From the NCBI GenBank assembly GCA_025350505.1, contig JANXXS010000417.1:1-44144 (forward strand): 44,144 nt of DNA, in the 5' to 3' direction. Both the position numbers and the translations under genes were made by a program. This stretch comes from Burkholderiales bacterium. Lineage in GTDB: Bacteria > Pseudomonadota > Gammaproteobacteria > Burkholderiales > Burkholderiaceae_C. Below are positions 1 to 7,028 of this stretch, piece by piece. Position 1 is the stretch's first letter, and every line of letters starts with the position of its first letter. The notes under the pieces are model-generated. The model had not been told where the DNA came from. It saw only the letters and a program-made list of their open reading frames with translations, and made no database searches.

Positions 1-141
1 GCGCGGCGCGCAGCATGCGCTCGAGCATCGACTCCGCGGCCACGCACCGGAAGGTCAGGGTCGAGGTTGACATGCCCGTGACCACCAGTTGATCGATCAG
101 GCTGGGCGAGTGCAGCACCTCGGCGATGATCTGCATCTGCC
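1..141. repeat. Terminal direct repeat, left copy (circular closure)
   Basis: These 141 bases recur without a mismatch at 44004-44144. An exact overlap of this size at the contig ends is what a de Bruijn assembler leaves when it closes a circle. It therefore supports a circular or circularly permuted molecule of about 44,003 bp. It could also be a genuine short terminal repeat, but the repeat lies inside one gene that only becomes complete when the ends are joined. Confidence 0.9.
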
Positions 142-331
142 CGCCGTCCTTGCAACTTGCCGTAGCTTCCTCGCGAGCCAGACGCTGCGCCGCTGCGACG
201 CCGCCCTTCACGGGCGAAGCCGATACGGTGAGCGACTTGTCGCCCTGGGTGTTCAGCGCTATCCCGCTGGAGGTGGCACAGCCGCCGAGCGCCAAGAGAT
301 ACAAAATTGATACAAGGGTCAGGGTCTTCAT
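1..331 (-). CDS. Small cysteine-rich lipoprotein (5' part; continues across the contig join)
   Basis: Reading from the ATG at 331 down through base 1 and on into 44003-43945 gives a 129-aa protein. It begins MKTLTLVSILYLLALGGCAT, a signal peptide with a clear lipobox (L-G-G-C, Cys18). A GGAAGG Shine-Dalgarno lies just upstream. After the lipid-anchor cysteine the mature part has four more cysteines, enough for two disulfides in the periplasm. It is the second-last gene of the leftward early operon, after a membrane protein and before a 28-aa membrane peptide. A role in superinfection exclusion or as an outer-membrane spanin-like partner is possible, but nothing in the sequence proves either. 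I do not recognise the family. Confidence 0.75.
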   Translation of the reverse strand, partial: MKTLTLVSILYLLALGGCATSSGIALNTQGDKSLTVSASPVKGGVAAAQRLAREEATASCKDGGQMQIIAEVLHSPSLIDQLVVTGMSTSTLTFRCVAAESMLERMLRAA

Positions 332-425
332 GGGGTTTCCTTCCATTGAACTACGGCGAGATCGTAGCACCGGGGCGGCGCCACGCCTGTGAAATCTTCC
401 CGCTGTTACGCCTTTCTTTCCTGGG
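332..425. other. Short intergenic gap in the leftward operon
   Basis: These 94 bp separate the membrane protein gene from the lipoprotein gene, the largest gap at this end of an otherwise overlapping operon. Apart from the lipoprotein ribosome-binding site (GGAAGG, top-strand ccttcc near 339-344) I see no hairpin with a T-run, no operator and no promoter match. Confidence 0.4.
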
Positions 426-749
426 TCAGCAGGCTCGTCGCGCGAGCCCCTCGACCATGGCCTTGAGCCGGGTCTGGAACCACCGGCGGATCGCGTACTG
501 CCGAAGGATGCTGACGACGGTGTAGACCCAGCCGCCCCAGAAATTGCTGCCGGCGGTGAAGTGCCCGCCCTCGGACATCAGCGGGATCAGCACCCAGTTC
601 GCCGCGAGGTTGAACGAGAACCCGATGACGATGTTGACCCAGGCCTCGATGATCGCGGCGCGGGGGTCACCGCCCGCACGCGCGGTGCGGAACGTGAACA
701 CCACGACGAAGGCCATAGAGGCGAGGCCCAGGGCCTCGAGCAGGCTCAC
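426..749 (-). CDS. DUF7220-like membrane protein
   Basis: A 107-aa protein with about three hydrophobic segments: residues ~5-22 (ALGLASMAFVVVFTF), ~38-58 (VNIVIGFSFNLAANWVLIPL) and ~70-86 (GGWVYTVVSILRQYAI). A basic tail follows (RRWFQTRLK). The second half, with the pattern EAWVNIVIGF...VYTVVSILRQYAIRRWF, resembles the phage DUF7220 family from memory; its function is unknown. The start ATG overlaps the stop of the upstream gene by 4 nt, indicating translational coupling. Together with the following lipoprotein and 28-aa membrane peptide it forms an envelope-directed cluster at the end of the early operon. Confidence 0.65.
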   Translation of the reverse strand: MSLLEALGLASMAFVVVFTFRTARAGGDPRAAIIEAWVNIVIGFSFNLAANWVLIPLMSEGGHFTAGSNFWGGWVYTVVSILRQYAIRRWFQTRLKAMVEGLARRAC

Positions 750-1177
750 GCCGCGGCCTCCTTCTCGAGCAGGATCTCCAGGAACGCCAGCGCGCGCCAG
801 GCCAGTTTCGCGGCGTGCCGCTGGCCGTCGTCGTCGCGCGTGAAGCGGTCGATCAGGTGGCGCGGGATGCAGTCCGCGTGGTCCATGCTCTTCGTCTTGT
901 CCCAGTGCAGCGGCTGGCCGAGGTTGTGCTGGTCGTTGCCGGCCTTCGAGACGCGGGCCACCTCGGCGAGCGCGAGCGGGAAGTAGTCGAGCACGCCGGT
1001 GCAGATGGGCAGGCCCTTGCGCGCGGCCGGATCGGTCGGCAGGAGCATCGCCTTACCGGTAGGTAAAGCAAAGGGCAGCGTCCGTCCGGTGAAGTGGGTC
1101 GGCCCAGAGATGCGGAACGGAGGCCGTTCCGGGCAGCAGGTACAGCCCGAATCCGGGCACTTGAGGCATGCGGTCAT
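746..1177 (-). CDS. dATP/dGTP diphosphohydrolase-like protein (MazZ/DUF5664 type)
   Basis: A 143-aa protein. Residues 1-20 hold a cysteine cluster (CLKCPDSGCTCC) that could bind zinc. Residues ~45-140 match, from memory, the dATP/dGTP diphosphohydrolase N-terminal family: KGLPICTGVLDYFPLAL, AEVARVSKAGNDQHN, HADCIPRHLIDR and AAKLAWRALAFLE. Members hydrolyse dATP or dGTP to the monophosphate. One, MazZ, feeds the 2-aminoadenine pathway of Z-DNA phages. Here no PurZ or DatZ gene is visible, so a role in shaping the dNTP pool is more likely than base replacement. The start overlaps the helicase stop (ATGA). An operator-like repeat at 1052-1068 lies inside this coding sequence. Confidence 0.7.
   Translation of the reverse strand: MTACLKCPDSGCTCCPERPPFRISGPTHFTGRTLPFALPTGKAMLLPTDPAARKGLPICTGVLDYFPLALAEVARVSKAGNDQHNLGQPLHWDKTKSMDHADCIPRHLIDRFTRDDDGQRHAAKLAWRALAFLEILLEKEAAA
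1052..1068. promoter_or_regulatory. Operator-like inverted repeat (site 1)
   Basis: CTTACC-GGTA-GGTAAAG. It matches the genome-wide pattern CTTTACC-N4-GGTAAAG with one change in the left half and an intact right half. It lies within the diphosphohydrolase gene, far from any gene start, as expected of a transcription-blocking stoperator rather than a promoter operator. Confidence 0.55.
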
Positions 1178-2580
1178 AGCTTCGCTTTCATGTAGTTGAG
1201 GAGAAGGGTCTGGACATCTGTCTTCGACGCGCGGCGCTCGACGACGACCTCGTCGATCGTTCGCTTCGCGACGATGTAGTGCACGGTGACCGCGCGGTCC
1301 TTGCCGGCCTGGAGCTGTCGCATGGGGCCGACGCGCTCTATGAACTGGTCGTGCTGCTCGAGATCCCACCAGTGGCCGAAGAACGCCACGTCGCAGCAGT
1401 GCTCCTGCAGGCCGTCGACGCCGTGCCCCATACCGGCGGGGTGGCCCAGCCAGAGGCGGCCCCGGCCTGCCTTCGCGGCGGCCATCCCGGCGTCGGTCGA
1501 CAGGTCGAGCGCGTCGGGGAACGCCGCGAGCAGCCGCGCGCGGTCGGACTTGAAGTGGTAGGCGCAGAGGATCGGCGCGCCACCGTTCTCCTCGAGCAGC
1601 GACCCGAGCGCCTCGATCTTGGCGCCGTGCATCTCGGCCCACTGCACGCCGTCCTCGAGGTAGGCCGCGCCGTTGGCGAGCTGCAGGCATTTCATGGTCT
1701 TGGCGCCCGCGCTGAACGCCTCGATATCGTTGCCGTCGAGCTGGATGAACAGCTCGCGCTCGAACTCTTTGTACTTGGCCATCGCCTTCGACGGCAGGTC
1801 GACCTCGACGACGTTGGGGACCGGGTCGCGGATGTCGAACCAGTCCTTCGGGTCGAGCGTGAGGCAGATGTCGGCGAGCTTCTCGTGGATCAGCTCGTGG
1901 GCGTACGGCTGGGTGATCTGCTTCAGCCCCGGCTTGTGCGAGAACGCGTCGGCGGCGCGGCGCCAGGCGAAGTAGCGCGCCTCGAACGCGCTGTAGGTGC
2001 GACCCAGACGCTCGCCGGCGTCGAGGAACCAGGTCTGCCCGTAAAGATCGGCCAGGCCGTTCGGCGCCGGCGTGCCGGTCAGGTTGACCCAGCGCTTGAC
2101 ATCCTTGTGCGCGAACGTCGCGAGCGCCTGCGCGCGAGCGCCGCCCTGCCGGGTGCGAAAGGACTTCAGCCGGGTACTCTCGTCGGCGACGACGGTGCTG
2201 AACGGCCACGCGCGGCCCTTGCCGTAGTGGCCGCGCAGCCACTGCAGGTTGTCGTAGTTCGTGACGTAGACCTGGGCCGGCAGGAGCAGCGCGGCTGCGC
2301 GTTCGCTGGCGGTGCCGGTGACCGACACCACGTCGAGGCCGCGGAGATGTTCCCACTTCTGCGCCTCGTCGGTCCACACGTCGCGCGCCACGCGCAGCGG
2401 GCCGAGCACCAGCGTCGGGTTACTCTCGCCCCAGACGTTGTGCAGATGCTCGAGGTGCGTCAGCACCATCGTCGTCTTGCCCATCCCCGGCTTCGCGAAG
2501 AGGGCGCATCTCGGCACGCTGGCGAACAGGTCGTTCGCGAGCGGCGCGAATGCGCGCGGCGTGTAGACGCGACGAGTCAT
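1174..2580 (-). CDS. SNF2-type DEAD/DEAH-box helicase
   Basis: A 468-aa superfamily 2 helicase. Motif I is AKPGMGKTT (residues ~29-37). Motif Ia is LGPLRVARDVW. Motif II is VADESTRLK, with DEST in place of the usual DEAH/DEGH. Motif III is NLTGTPAPN. The C-terminal domain carries HPAGMGHGVDGLQ (motif V) and EQHDQFIERVGPMRQ, a variant of the SNF2 motif VI QRxxRxGQ. Length and motif order fit the short phage SNF2 helicases that accompany family A polymerases and VRR-NUC proteins, as here. It probably acts in phage replication or recombination-dependent repair. Start and stop both overlap neighbours by 4 nt. Confidence 0.88.
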   Translation of the reverse strand: MTRRVYTPRAFAPLANDLFASVPRCALFAKPGMGKTTMVLTHLEHLHNVWGESNPTLVLGPLRVARDVWTDEAQKWEHLRGLDVVSVTGTASERAAALLLPAQVYVTNYDNLQWLRGHYGKGRAWPFSTVVADESTRLKSFRTRQGGARAQALATFAHKDVKRWVNLTGTPAPNGLADLYGQTWFLDAGERLGRTYSAFEARYFAWRRAADAFSHKPGLKQITQPYAHELIHEKLADICLTLDPKDWFDIRDPVPNVVEVDLPSKAMAKYKEFERELFIQLDGNDIEAFSAGAKTMKCLQLANGAAYLEDGVQWAEMHGAKIEALGSLLEENGGAPILCAYHFKSDRARLLAAFPDALDLSTDAGMAAAKAGRGRLWLGHPAGMGHGVDGLQEHCCDVAFFGHWWDLEQHDQFIERVGPMRQLQAGKDRAVTVHYIVAKRTIDEVVVERRASKTDVQTLLLNYMKAKL

Positions 2581-2741
2581 GCCAGCTCCCCGTAGAGCTG
2601 CGCCTGGGCGGACTCAATCCAGACCGACTGCGTCGCGCCGCGGGGCACGAGCTGATCCCACGCCGGGTGCACGCGGTTCTGCTGGTTGTCCCACAGCCAC
2701 TGCGCCAGCTCGATCACGTCGTCGGTCACGTCGTCGGTCAC
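2577..2741 (-). CDS. Small unknown protein (54 aa)
   Basis: It begins at a GTG (2741-2739) whose bases overlap the TGA of the VRR-NUC gene, and it ends in an ATGA overlap with the helicase. That exact fit is the main reason for calling it. The product starts VTDDVTDDVIELAQWLWDNQ and is acidic at the N-terminus, with a tryptophan-rich helix. The opening eight residues are a perfect TDDV duplication at DNA level. I do not recognise a family. Confidence 0.6.
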   Translation of the reverse strand: MTDDVTDDVIELAQWLWDNQQNRVHPAWDQLVPRGATQSVWIESAQAQLYGELA

Positions 2742-3055
2742 GGCAGCACCTCCCGGTCGCGATACGTGCGGGCGAGCAGCAGGTCGACCTCGTCCTTCGT
2801 GCTGATGACGAAGACGTTCTGACCCACCTCGCGCATGCGCGCGTGCTCGCGGAGCTGGGCGCGGCCGTGAGGCGTGGCAGCGATGTCGACGCCGGGCGCC
2901 TTGCACTCGACGAAGAACATCGGCCGGTGGTCGGGCACGATCAGGCGGTCGGGCACCTTGTCGCGGCCGGGGCTCACGAACTTCAGCGCGAGCCAGCCCA
3001 TGACTTTGCACGATTCGACCAGGTAGTCCTCGACGGATGCCCCGGCCTTACCCAT
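2738..3055 (-). CDS. VRR-NUC domain nuclease
   Basis: A 105-aa single-domain protein of the VRR-NUC group (PD-(D/E)XK fold, flap or junction nuclease). The active-site signature is visible as PDRLIVPDHRPMFFVECKAPG: D, then E-x-K, with the lysine followed by AP as is usual for the family. It ends with the basic segment LLARTYRDREVLP. Phage VRR-NUC proteins usually lie beside an SNF2 helicase and DNA polymerase, and do so here. It probably resolves branched replication intermediates. Its start overlaps the upstream gene by 8 nt. Confidence 0.85.
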   Translation of the reverse strand: MGKAGASVEDYLVESCKVMGWLALKFVSPGRDKVPDRLIVPDHRPMFFVECKAPGVDIAATPHGRAQLREHARMREVGQNVFVISTKDEVDLLLARTYRDREVLP

Positions 3056-3443
3056 GATGGACGAAGCTGAACGTGTGCGCCTGGTCCCGCGGCGGGTGGC
3101 TCGGGCCGTGCTGGATGACCAGCCCTTCCGGGATCACCGTCGGCGCGTCGTCGGCCCACGGCGCGCGGCCGACGGCCCCCCACATCAGGCCCTTGCGCCA
3201 GCCGCGTGGCCTCGGCGTGTGCGCCGCCACGAACGACGCGCGCGCGGCGGGCGTCGTGAAGTAGCGCACCTCGCGCGTGCCGATCGTGGCGCCGAACAGC
3301 TCGCCCTTGGCCGCCAGCTTGCGGGCCTGCGTGCCGATCGCGGCGCTGCCCCAGGCCGCGAGGTCCGGGTGGCTGCTGTGCACGCCGGCGAGGCCGGTGG
3401 CGAGGGTGCGGAGGATGGAGCGAATACCGAGAGGTTTGGTCAT
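3048..3443 (-). CDS. Winged-helix-like protein of unknown function
   Basis: A 131-aa protein; I chose the ATG at 3443, just after the 50-bp gap that follows the polymerase gene. Residues ~28-70 (AAWGSAAIGTQARKLAAKG, then a strand pair ending VRYFTT) look like a winged helix-turn-helix. The rest is rich in Pro, Arg and His and ends HTFSFVHHG. It could bind DNA in the replication module or act as a regulator. An operator and a conserved block lie directly upstream (3457-3494), so this gene may have its own promoter. No family assigned. Confidence 0.6.
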   Translation of the reverse strand: MTKPLGIRSILRTLATGLAGVHSSHPDLAAWGSAAIGTQARKLAAKGELFGATIGTREVRYFTTPAARASFVAAHTPRPRGWRKGLMWGAVGRAPWADDAPTVIPEGLVIQHGPSHPPRDQAHTFSFVHHG

Positions 3444-3456
3444 GTTCAGGCTGTAG

Positions 3457-3494
3457 TTTACCGGGTGGGTAAGAGGAGGACGTGACCGTTGGTC
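3457..3494 (-). promoter_or_regulatory. Composite leftward control element (operator site 2 plus GACCGTT block)
   Basis: TTTACC-GGGT-GGGTAAG at 3457-3473 is an imperfect copy of the dispersed operator. Exactly 20 bp after its start comes AGGACGTGACCGTTGGTC (3477-3494). Sixteen of those 18 bases recur at the same offset at 11831-11848. On the minus strand the operator reads into TAAACT, which carries the key T, A and T of a -10 box, 14 bp before the gene at 3443. A repressible leftward promoter is the simplest reading. Confidence 0.45.
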
Positions 3495-5577
3495 AGTCCT
3501 TGCGGTAGCGGTGGCCCTCGAACCCGGCGGCCGCGAGCGGCAGGCCATCGGCCCAGGGCGGGTTGGCGGTCATCAGCGCGGCGAGCGCGTCGACCGTGTA
3601 GCAGGGCAGGTCGTCGGGCTCGGTGAGCAGCTCGTCGTGGACCGTCAGCACGATCCGATAGCCGGCGGCCTCGGCCTTCGGCATCGACGCGGCGAGCACG
3701 TCGCGCGAGCTGGCCTGGTCGGCGTTCTCGATCAGCTTGCCCCCGTAGGTCTTGATCCGGCCCCACTGGCGGGTGTACTGGTTGACGCCCATGTAGCTGA
3801 TCTGGCCGGCCTCGTCGACCTTGGGCTGCAGATAGCAGAGGTAGCGGCCCGAGGGCAGGCGCACGCGCAGCCAGGCGCCGTCGACCTGGGCGCGCAGCCG
3901 AGGGCCCATGTCGAACGTGATGCCGGGGTTGGCGATGGCAGCGCTGACGCCTTCCTTGGCGGCCTTCCACAGCGCGACGGTCATCGGGTGCGCCTCGCGC
4001 CAGGCGTGCTTCAGCACCTCGCAGGCGACGTAGACGTTCTTCGGCAGCGTCTTGGTCGCGCCCATCTCTTTCTTCGTGGCCCACTCGTGCACGCCGTAGG
4101 CGCGGGCGATCTGGTCCTTCGGCGCGGTGCTGTGCACGGCGTCGGCGAGCTGCTCGAGGTCCATCTTGTAGACCGCGGCGAAGGTGACGAACGCGGCGAC
4201 ACCACCTTCGTAGCCGAGGCCCAGCTCCATGACCTTGCCGATCTGGCGCTTCATGCCCTTGCCGACATCGGCCGGGTCCATGTTGAACGCGCGGGCGTAG
4301 GCCACCTTGTAGAGGTCGTGCCCGCTGCCGGCGTCGAAGTCGCGGAACGCCTGCAGCTTCCACTCCTCGCCGGCCAGCCAGGCCAGCTTGCGGCCCTCGA
4401 TGTTGGCCAGGTCGGCGACGACCAGCTTGCGGCCCGGCGCGGCGACGATCGCGCCGCGGATGCAGTTCGACGTGAGCAGCATGACATCGCCGCCGGCGCC
4501 GGCGTAGCCGCCCTTCAACGCCTCGATCGCCAGCTCCTGCAGCTCCTCGTCGAAGCCCTCGGTCGGACGCGGCATGTTCTGCGGCTGGAAGATCCGCCCG
4601 GCCCAGCGCGCCGTGCGCAGGGCGCCGGCGAACTGCAGCGTGTTGCGCAGGCGCCCGTCGGCCGAGGTCGCCTTGACCAGGGCCTGGTACTTCGCGGTCG
4701 AGGTCTTCGTCGACTCGAGGCGGATGCTGATCAGCAGCTTCACACCCTCCGGCAGCTCCGGGTCTTCGAGCCGGCGGCGCAGCGTGTCGGCCGTCATATC
4801 GGGCAGGTCGACGCCGTGCTCGGCGAGGATGAACGCGAGCAGGTCGTCTCGCTTCGACGGGCCGTCGACCAGGTCGTCGGTCGCCACGCGCATCTCGCTC
4901 TTCAGCCGGGCCTTCTCTGCATCCGTTGCAGCAATTGCTGCCAATGCCAGGGCGCGGTCAACGGCGAAGCCCCGATCATTGATCGTCTGGTCCAGGTGCC
5001 AGAGGGCCAGCTCGCCGGCGCGGTAGTTCCACACCGGGAGCCGGCGGTCGATGGCTCGCATGGCGGGCGCATCTTGCCGGCTGTACTCGACGAATTCTTG
5101 CCATTCATTCGGATGGGTCTCCTGGGTCGCGCGGCGCAGCGTGCTGTTCTTCGGGCGCGGCTTGCACAGCAACTGGATCAACGCCTTGCCGCGCTTGTCC
5201 TTCTGCTGATCCTCGGGCAGGCCCAGGATCACGCCGACCTTGCCGAGCGCGCCGGGCAGGCCGTGGGCCAGGCCTTTGACCATCGTGTCGCGCCAGCGCT
5301 CGACCGGCACGTCGATGCCCCAGCAGTGGCGCACCAGCGTGCGGTCGAAGGCGCTGTTGTGCGCGATGACGATCACGTCCGGATCGGCGAGATGCGCCTG
5401 CAGGGCAGCGCTCGGCATCTTGCGCCCGGTCAGGTCTTCAACGGTCGGCTCTTCGTCGCCGATCGCCCACTGGGCCAGCATGATCTCGGTCGACTCGTGC
5501 TCGGCGTAGCGGTGCGTGCCGGCCGTCTTGAGGTCGGCCTCGCTGAACGTCTCGCAGTCGAAGTAGAGCGTGGTCAA
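3493..5577 (-). CDS. Family A DNA polymerase with 3'-5' exonuclease
   Basis: A 694-aa replicative polymerase. The exonuclease domain starts at once (LYFDCETFSEADLK, the Asp-x-Glu of Exo I) and continues with HNSAFDRTLV and YSRQDAPAMR (Exo III, Y-x3-D). Polymerase motif A is VVADLANIEGRKLAWLAGE, the phage variant of DYSQIELR. Motif B is KRQIGKVMELGLGYEGG and motif C is VLTVHDELLTE with the catalytic HDE. There is no 5'-3' exonuclease domain. It sits in the leftward early operon with helicase, nuclease and nucleotide-pool genes; initiation is probably supplied by the rightward PrimPol-VapE protein. The stop lies within the conserved block upstream of the next gene. Confidence 0.95.
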   Translation of the reverse strand: MTTLYFDCETFSEADLKTAGTHRYAEHESTEIMLAQWAIGDEEPTVEDLTGRKMPSAALQAHLADPDVIVIAHNSAFDRTLVRHCWGIDVPVERWRDTMVKGLAHGLPGALGKVGVILGLPEDQQKDKRGKALIQLLCKPRPKNSTLRRATQETHPNEWQEFVEYSRQDAPAMRAIDRRLPVWNYRAGELALWHLDQTINDRGFAVDRALALAAIAATDAEKARLKSEMRVATDDLVDGPSKRDDLLAFILAEHGVDLPDMTADTLRRRLEDPELPEGVKLLISIRLESTKTSTAKYQALVKATSADGRLRNTLQFAGALRTARWAGRIFQPQNMPRPTEGFDEELQELAIEALKGGYAGAGGDVMLLTSNCIRGAIVAAPGRKLVVADLANIEGRKLAWLAGEEWKLQAFRDFDAGSGHDLYKVAYARAFNMDPADVGKGMKRQIGKVMELGLGYEGGVAAFVTFAAVYKMDLEQLADAVHSTAPKDQIARAYGVHEWATKKEMGATKTLPKNVYVACEVLKHAWREAHPMTVALWKAAKEGVSAAIANPGITFDMGPRLRAQVDGAWLRVRLPSGRYLCYLQPKVDEAGQISYMGVNQYTRQWGRIKTYGGKLIENADQASSRDVLAASMPKAEAAGYRIVLTVHDELLTEPDDLPCYTVDALAALMTANPPWADGLPLAAAGFEGHRYRKD

Positions 5578-5578
5578 T

Positions 5579-5887
5579 TCAGTCTTTGTCGAAACCGAGC
5601 GCCGGGAGATCGAGGGTTTTGAGATCGAGATCTCGGTACGCGTCGTTCTCCACCAGCAACTGCTTGCGCGCCGCGGTCGAGGCCTTTAGCTGCTCGATCT
5701 GCCGGTCCAGCCACTCGCGCTCTTCGGCAGCGTAGGCAACCAGCTCGGCGTACTCGTCGGCCCGGATGTCGCCCATCGCCTTCGCGAGCTGGGCGCTGCG
5801 GTAGAACGCGCGGATCGCGGCGTAGCCCTTGACTCCCTGGCGTTCCAGCACGAGCTGCTGGAACTTGGTCAACGCGGTGTCTGTCAT
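5579..5887 (-). CDS. Small helical protein of unknown function (102 aa)
   Basis: Start ATG at 5887 overlaps the stop of the repeat-protein gene by 4 nt, and the stop falls 1 nt before the polymerase start. The product (MTDTALTKFQQLVLERQG...) is charged and predicted largely helical (EEREWLDRQIEQLKA). A long in-frame extension upstream is only the antisense-rich repeat region and should not be included. I do not recognise the family; position immediately before the polymerase suggests an accessory replication role. Confidence 0.65.
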   Translation of the reverse strand: MTDTALTKFQQLVLERQGVKGYAAIRAFYRSAQLAKAMGDIRADEYAELVAYAAEEREWLDRQIEQLKASTAARKQLLVENDAYRDLDLKTLDLPALGFDKD

Positions 5888-6510
5888 CTGTTTTCTCTCT
5901 GGATGCGGGTGAGGGTGAGCTGCTGACGCTTTGCTTCGAGCAGCTCGGGTGTGAGGTCGGCGACGGGCATGCTGAGCGCATTCGCGACATAGCTGGGCGC
6001 GAGTTCTTCCTTGTACCTGGCACTCTGTGCGGCGACCTTTTCTTTGTTCGCCGCTTGCCACGCGGCCTTCACTGCGGCGACCTTTTCTTTGTTCGCCGTG
6101 CGGTACGCGGCCTTCACTGCGGCGACCTTTTCGGAGTTCGCGGCGCCCCACGCAGCCATCCGTGCGGCGGTCTTTTCTTTGTTCGCCGTGCGGTACGCGG
6201 CCTGCACTGCGGCGACCTTTTCTTTGTTCGCCGTGCGGTACGCGGCCTTCACTGCGGCGACCTTTTCTTTGTTCGCCGTGCGCCACGCGGCATTCACTGC
6301 GGCGATCTTTTCGGGGTTCGCCGTGCGGTACGCGGCATTCACTGCGGCGATCTTTTCGGGGTTCGCCGTGCGGTACGCGGCCTTCACTGCGGCGATCTTT
6401 TCTTTGTTCGCGGCGTAGTACGCGGCCGCCTGTGCGGCGGCCTTTTCTTTGTTCGCGGCGCGGTACGCAGCTACCCGTGCGGCCTTCTTCGCCGGGTCTT
6501 CGTAGGCCAT
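5884..6510 (-). CDS. ANKEK-repeat protein, downstream paralogue
   Basis: A 208-aa protein beginning MAYEDPAKKAARVAAYRAAN. About twelve tandem units of 15 residues follow, consensus AAYRTANKEKVAAVK, and then a unique 40-residue tail (ELAPSYVANALSMPVADLTP...). Each unit is 45 bp and is well conserved in DNA. The units alternate Ala, Lys and Glu and should form one long charged helix. Similar NKEK/NPEK repeats occur, from memory, as linkers in phage HNH endonucleases, but no nuclease motif is present here. The start overlaps the stop of its upstream twin (TGATG). The two genes are evidently a tandem duplication. Function unknown. Confidence 0.75.
   Translation of the reverse strand: MAYEDPAKKAARVAAYRAANKEKAAAQAAAYYAANKEKIAAVKAAYRTANPEKIAAVNAAYRTANPEKIAAVNAAWRTANKEKVAAVKAAYRTANKEKVAAVQAAYRTANKEKTAARMAAWGAANSEKVAAVKAAYRTANKEKVAAVKAAWQAANKEKVAAQSARYKEELAPSYVANALSMPVADLTPELLEAKRQQLTLTRIQRENR
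6010..6480. repeat. 45-bp tandem repeat array A
   Basis: Roughly ten to eleven copies of a 45-bp unit, top-strand core tttgttcgccgtgcggtacg followed by cggcnttcactgcggcgacc. Units differ mainly at codons for R/A, T/A and V/I. There are no unique spacers, so it is a coding tandem repeat and not a CRISPR. Both strands stay open across the array because the unit length is a multiple of three. Confidence 0.85.
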
Positions 6511-7028
6511 CAGGCAGCCCCCCGTGCGGCGATCTTTTCTTTGTTCGCGGCGTAGTACGCGGCCTTCCGTGCGGCGACCTTTTCTTTGTTCGCGGCGCGG
6601 TACGCGACCTCCACTGCGGCGACCTTCTCTTTGTCCGCGGCGCGGTACGCGGCCGTCCTTGCGGCGATCTTTTCTTTGTTCGCCGCTTGCCACGCGGCCT
6701 TCCGTGCGGCGACCTTTTCTTTGTTCGCGGCGCGGTACCTGGCACTCCGTGCGGCGACCTTTCCTTTGTTCGCGGCCTTCACTGCGGCGACCTTTTCTTT
6801 GTTCGCCGCTTGCCACGCGGCCTTCACTGCGGCGACCTTTTCTTTGTACCTGGCCTTCACTGCGGCCGCCTTTTCTTTGTTCGCGGCGCGGTACGCGGCC
6901 GCCTGTGCGGCGACCTTTTCGGGGTTCGCCGTGCGGTACGCGGCCTTCACTGCGGCGATCTTTTCTTTGTTCGCGGCGCGGTACGCAACCGCCCTTGCGG
7001 CCTTCTTCGCCGGGTCTTCGTAGGCCAT
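6510..7028 (-). CDS. ANKEK-repeat protein, upstream paralogue
   Basis: A 172-aa protein with the same N-terminus as its downstream twin (MAYEDPAKKAAR) and about ten 15-residue ANKEK units. It stops after KIAARGAA, so it lacks the unique C-terminal tail. Two units are shortened: KARYKEKVAAVK and KAANKGKVAARSA break the 15-residue register, the mark of unequal recombination. Both paralogues are entered by the same TGATG stop-start arrangement, so the duplicated unit included the junction. A long, soluble, highly charged helix is expected. Its role is unknown; a spacer, a DNA-mimic or a decoy are guesses only. Confidence 0.75.
   Translation of the reverse strand: MAYEDPAKKAARAVAYRAANKEKIAAVKAAYRTANPEKVAAQAAAYRAANKEKAAAVKARYKEKVAAVKAAWQAANKEKVAAVKAANKGKVAARSARYRAANKEKVAARKAAWQAANKEKIAARTAAYRAADKEKVAAVEVAYRAANKEKVAARKAAYYAANKEKIAARGAA
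6535..7000. repeat. 45-bp tandem repeat array B
   Basis: Second run of the same 45-bp coding unit as at 6010-6480, with two shortened units near 6770-6870. The two arrays are separated only by the conserved gene junction encoding MAYEDPAKKAAR. The whole 5.9-7.0 kb stretch is thus a nested duplication: a short unit repeated within a repeated gene. Confidence 0.85.

Noticed and set aside
1-141. Physical direct terminal repeat like that of T7
   Set aside because: It is possible, but a 141-bp exact overlap inside one gene fits k-mer overlap of a circular assembly better. Only reads at the ends could show true termini.
746-1177. A full 2-aminoadenine (Z-genome) pathway
   Set aside because: Only a MazZ-like gene is present. 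No adenylosuccinate synthetase-like PurZ and no HD-domain DatZ are visible among the genes.
3511-5622. 703-aa plus-strand frame opposite the DNA polymerase, and similar long frames elsewhere (for example 26881-29100 minus, 36549-38849 plus)
   Set aside because: Antisense or shifted shadows of genes with recognisable motifs. Their compositions are Arg/Ala/Gly-rich, as expected from high-GC DNA read in the wrong frame.
6010-7000. Regular 45-bp repeats as a possible CRISPR array
   Set aside because: The repeats are contiguous with no unique spacers, stay in frame within two minus-strand genes and encode a 15-residue protein repeat.
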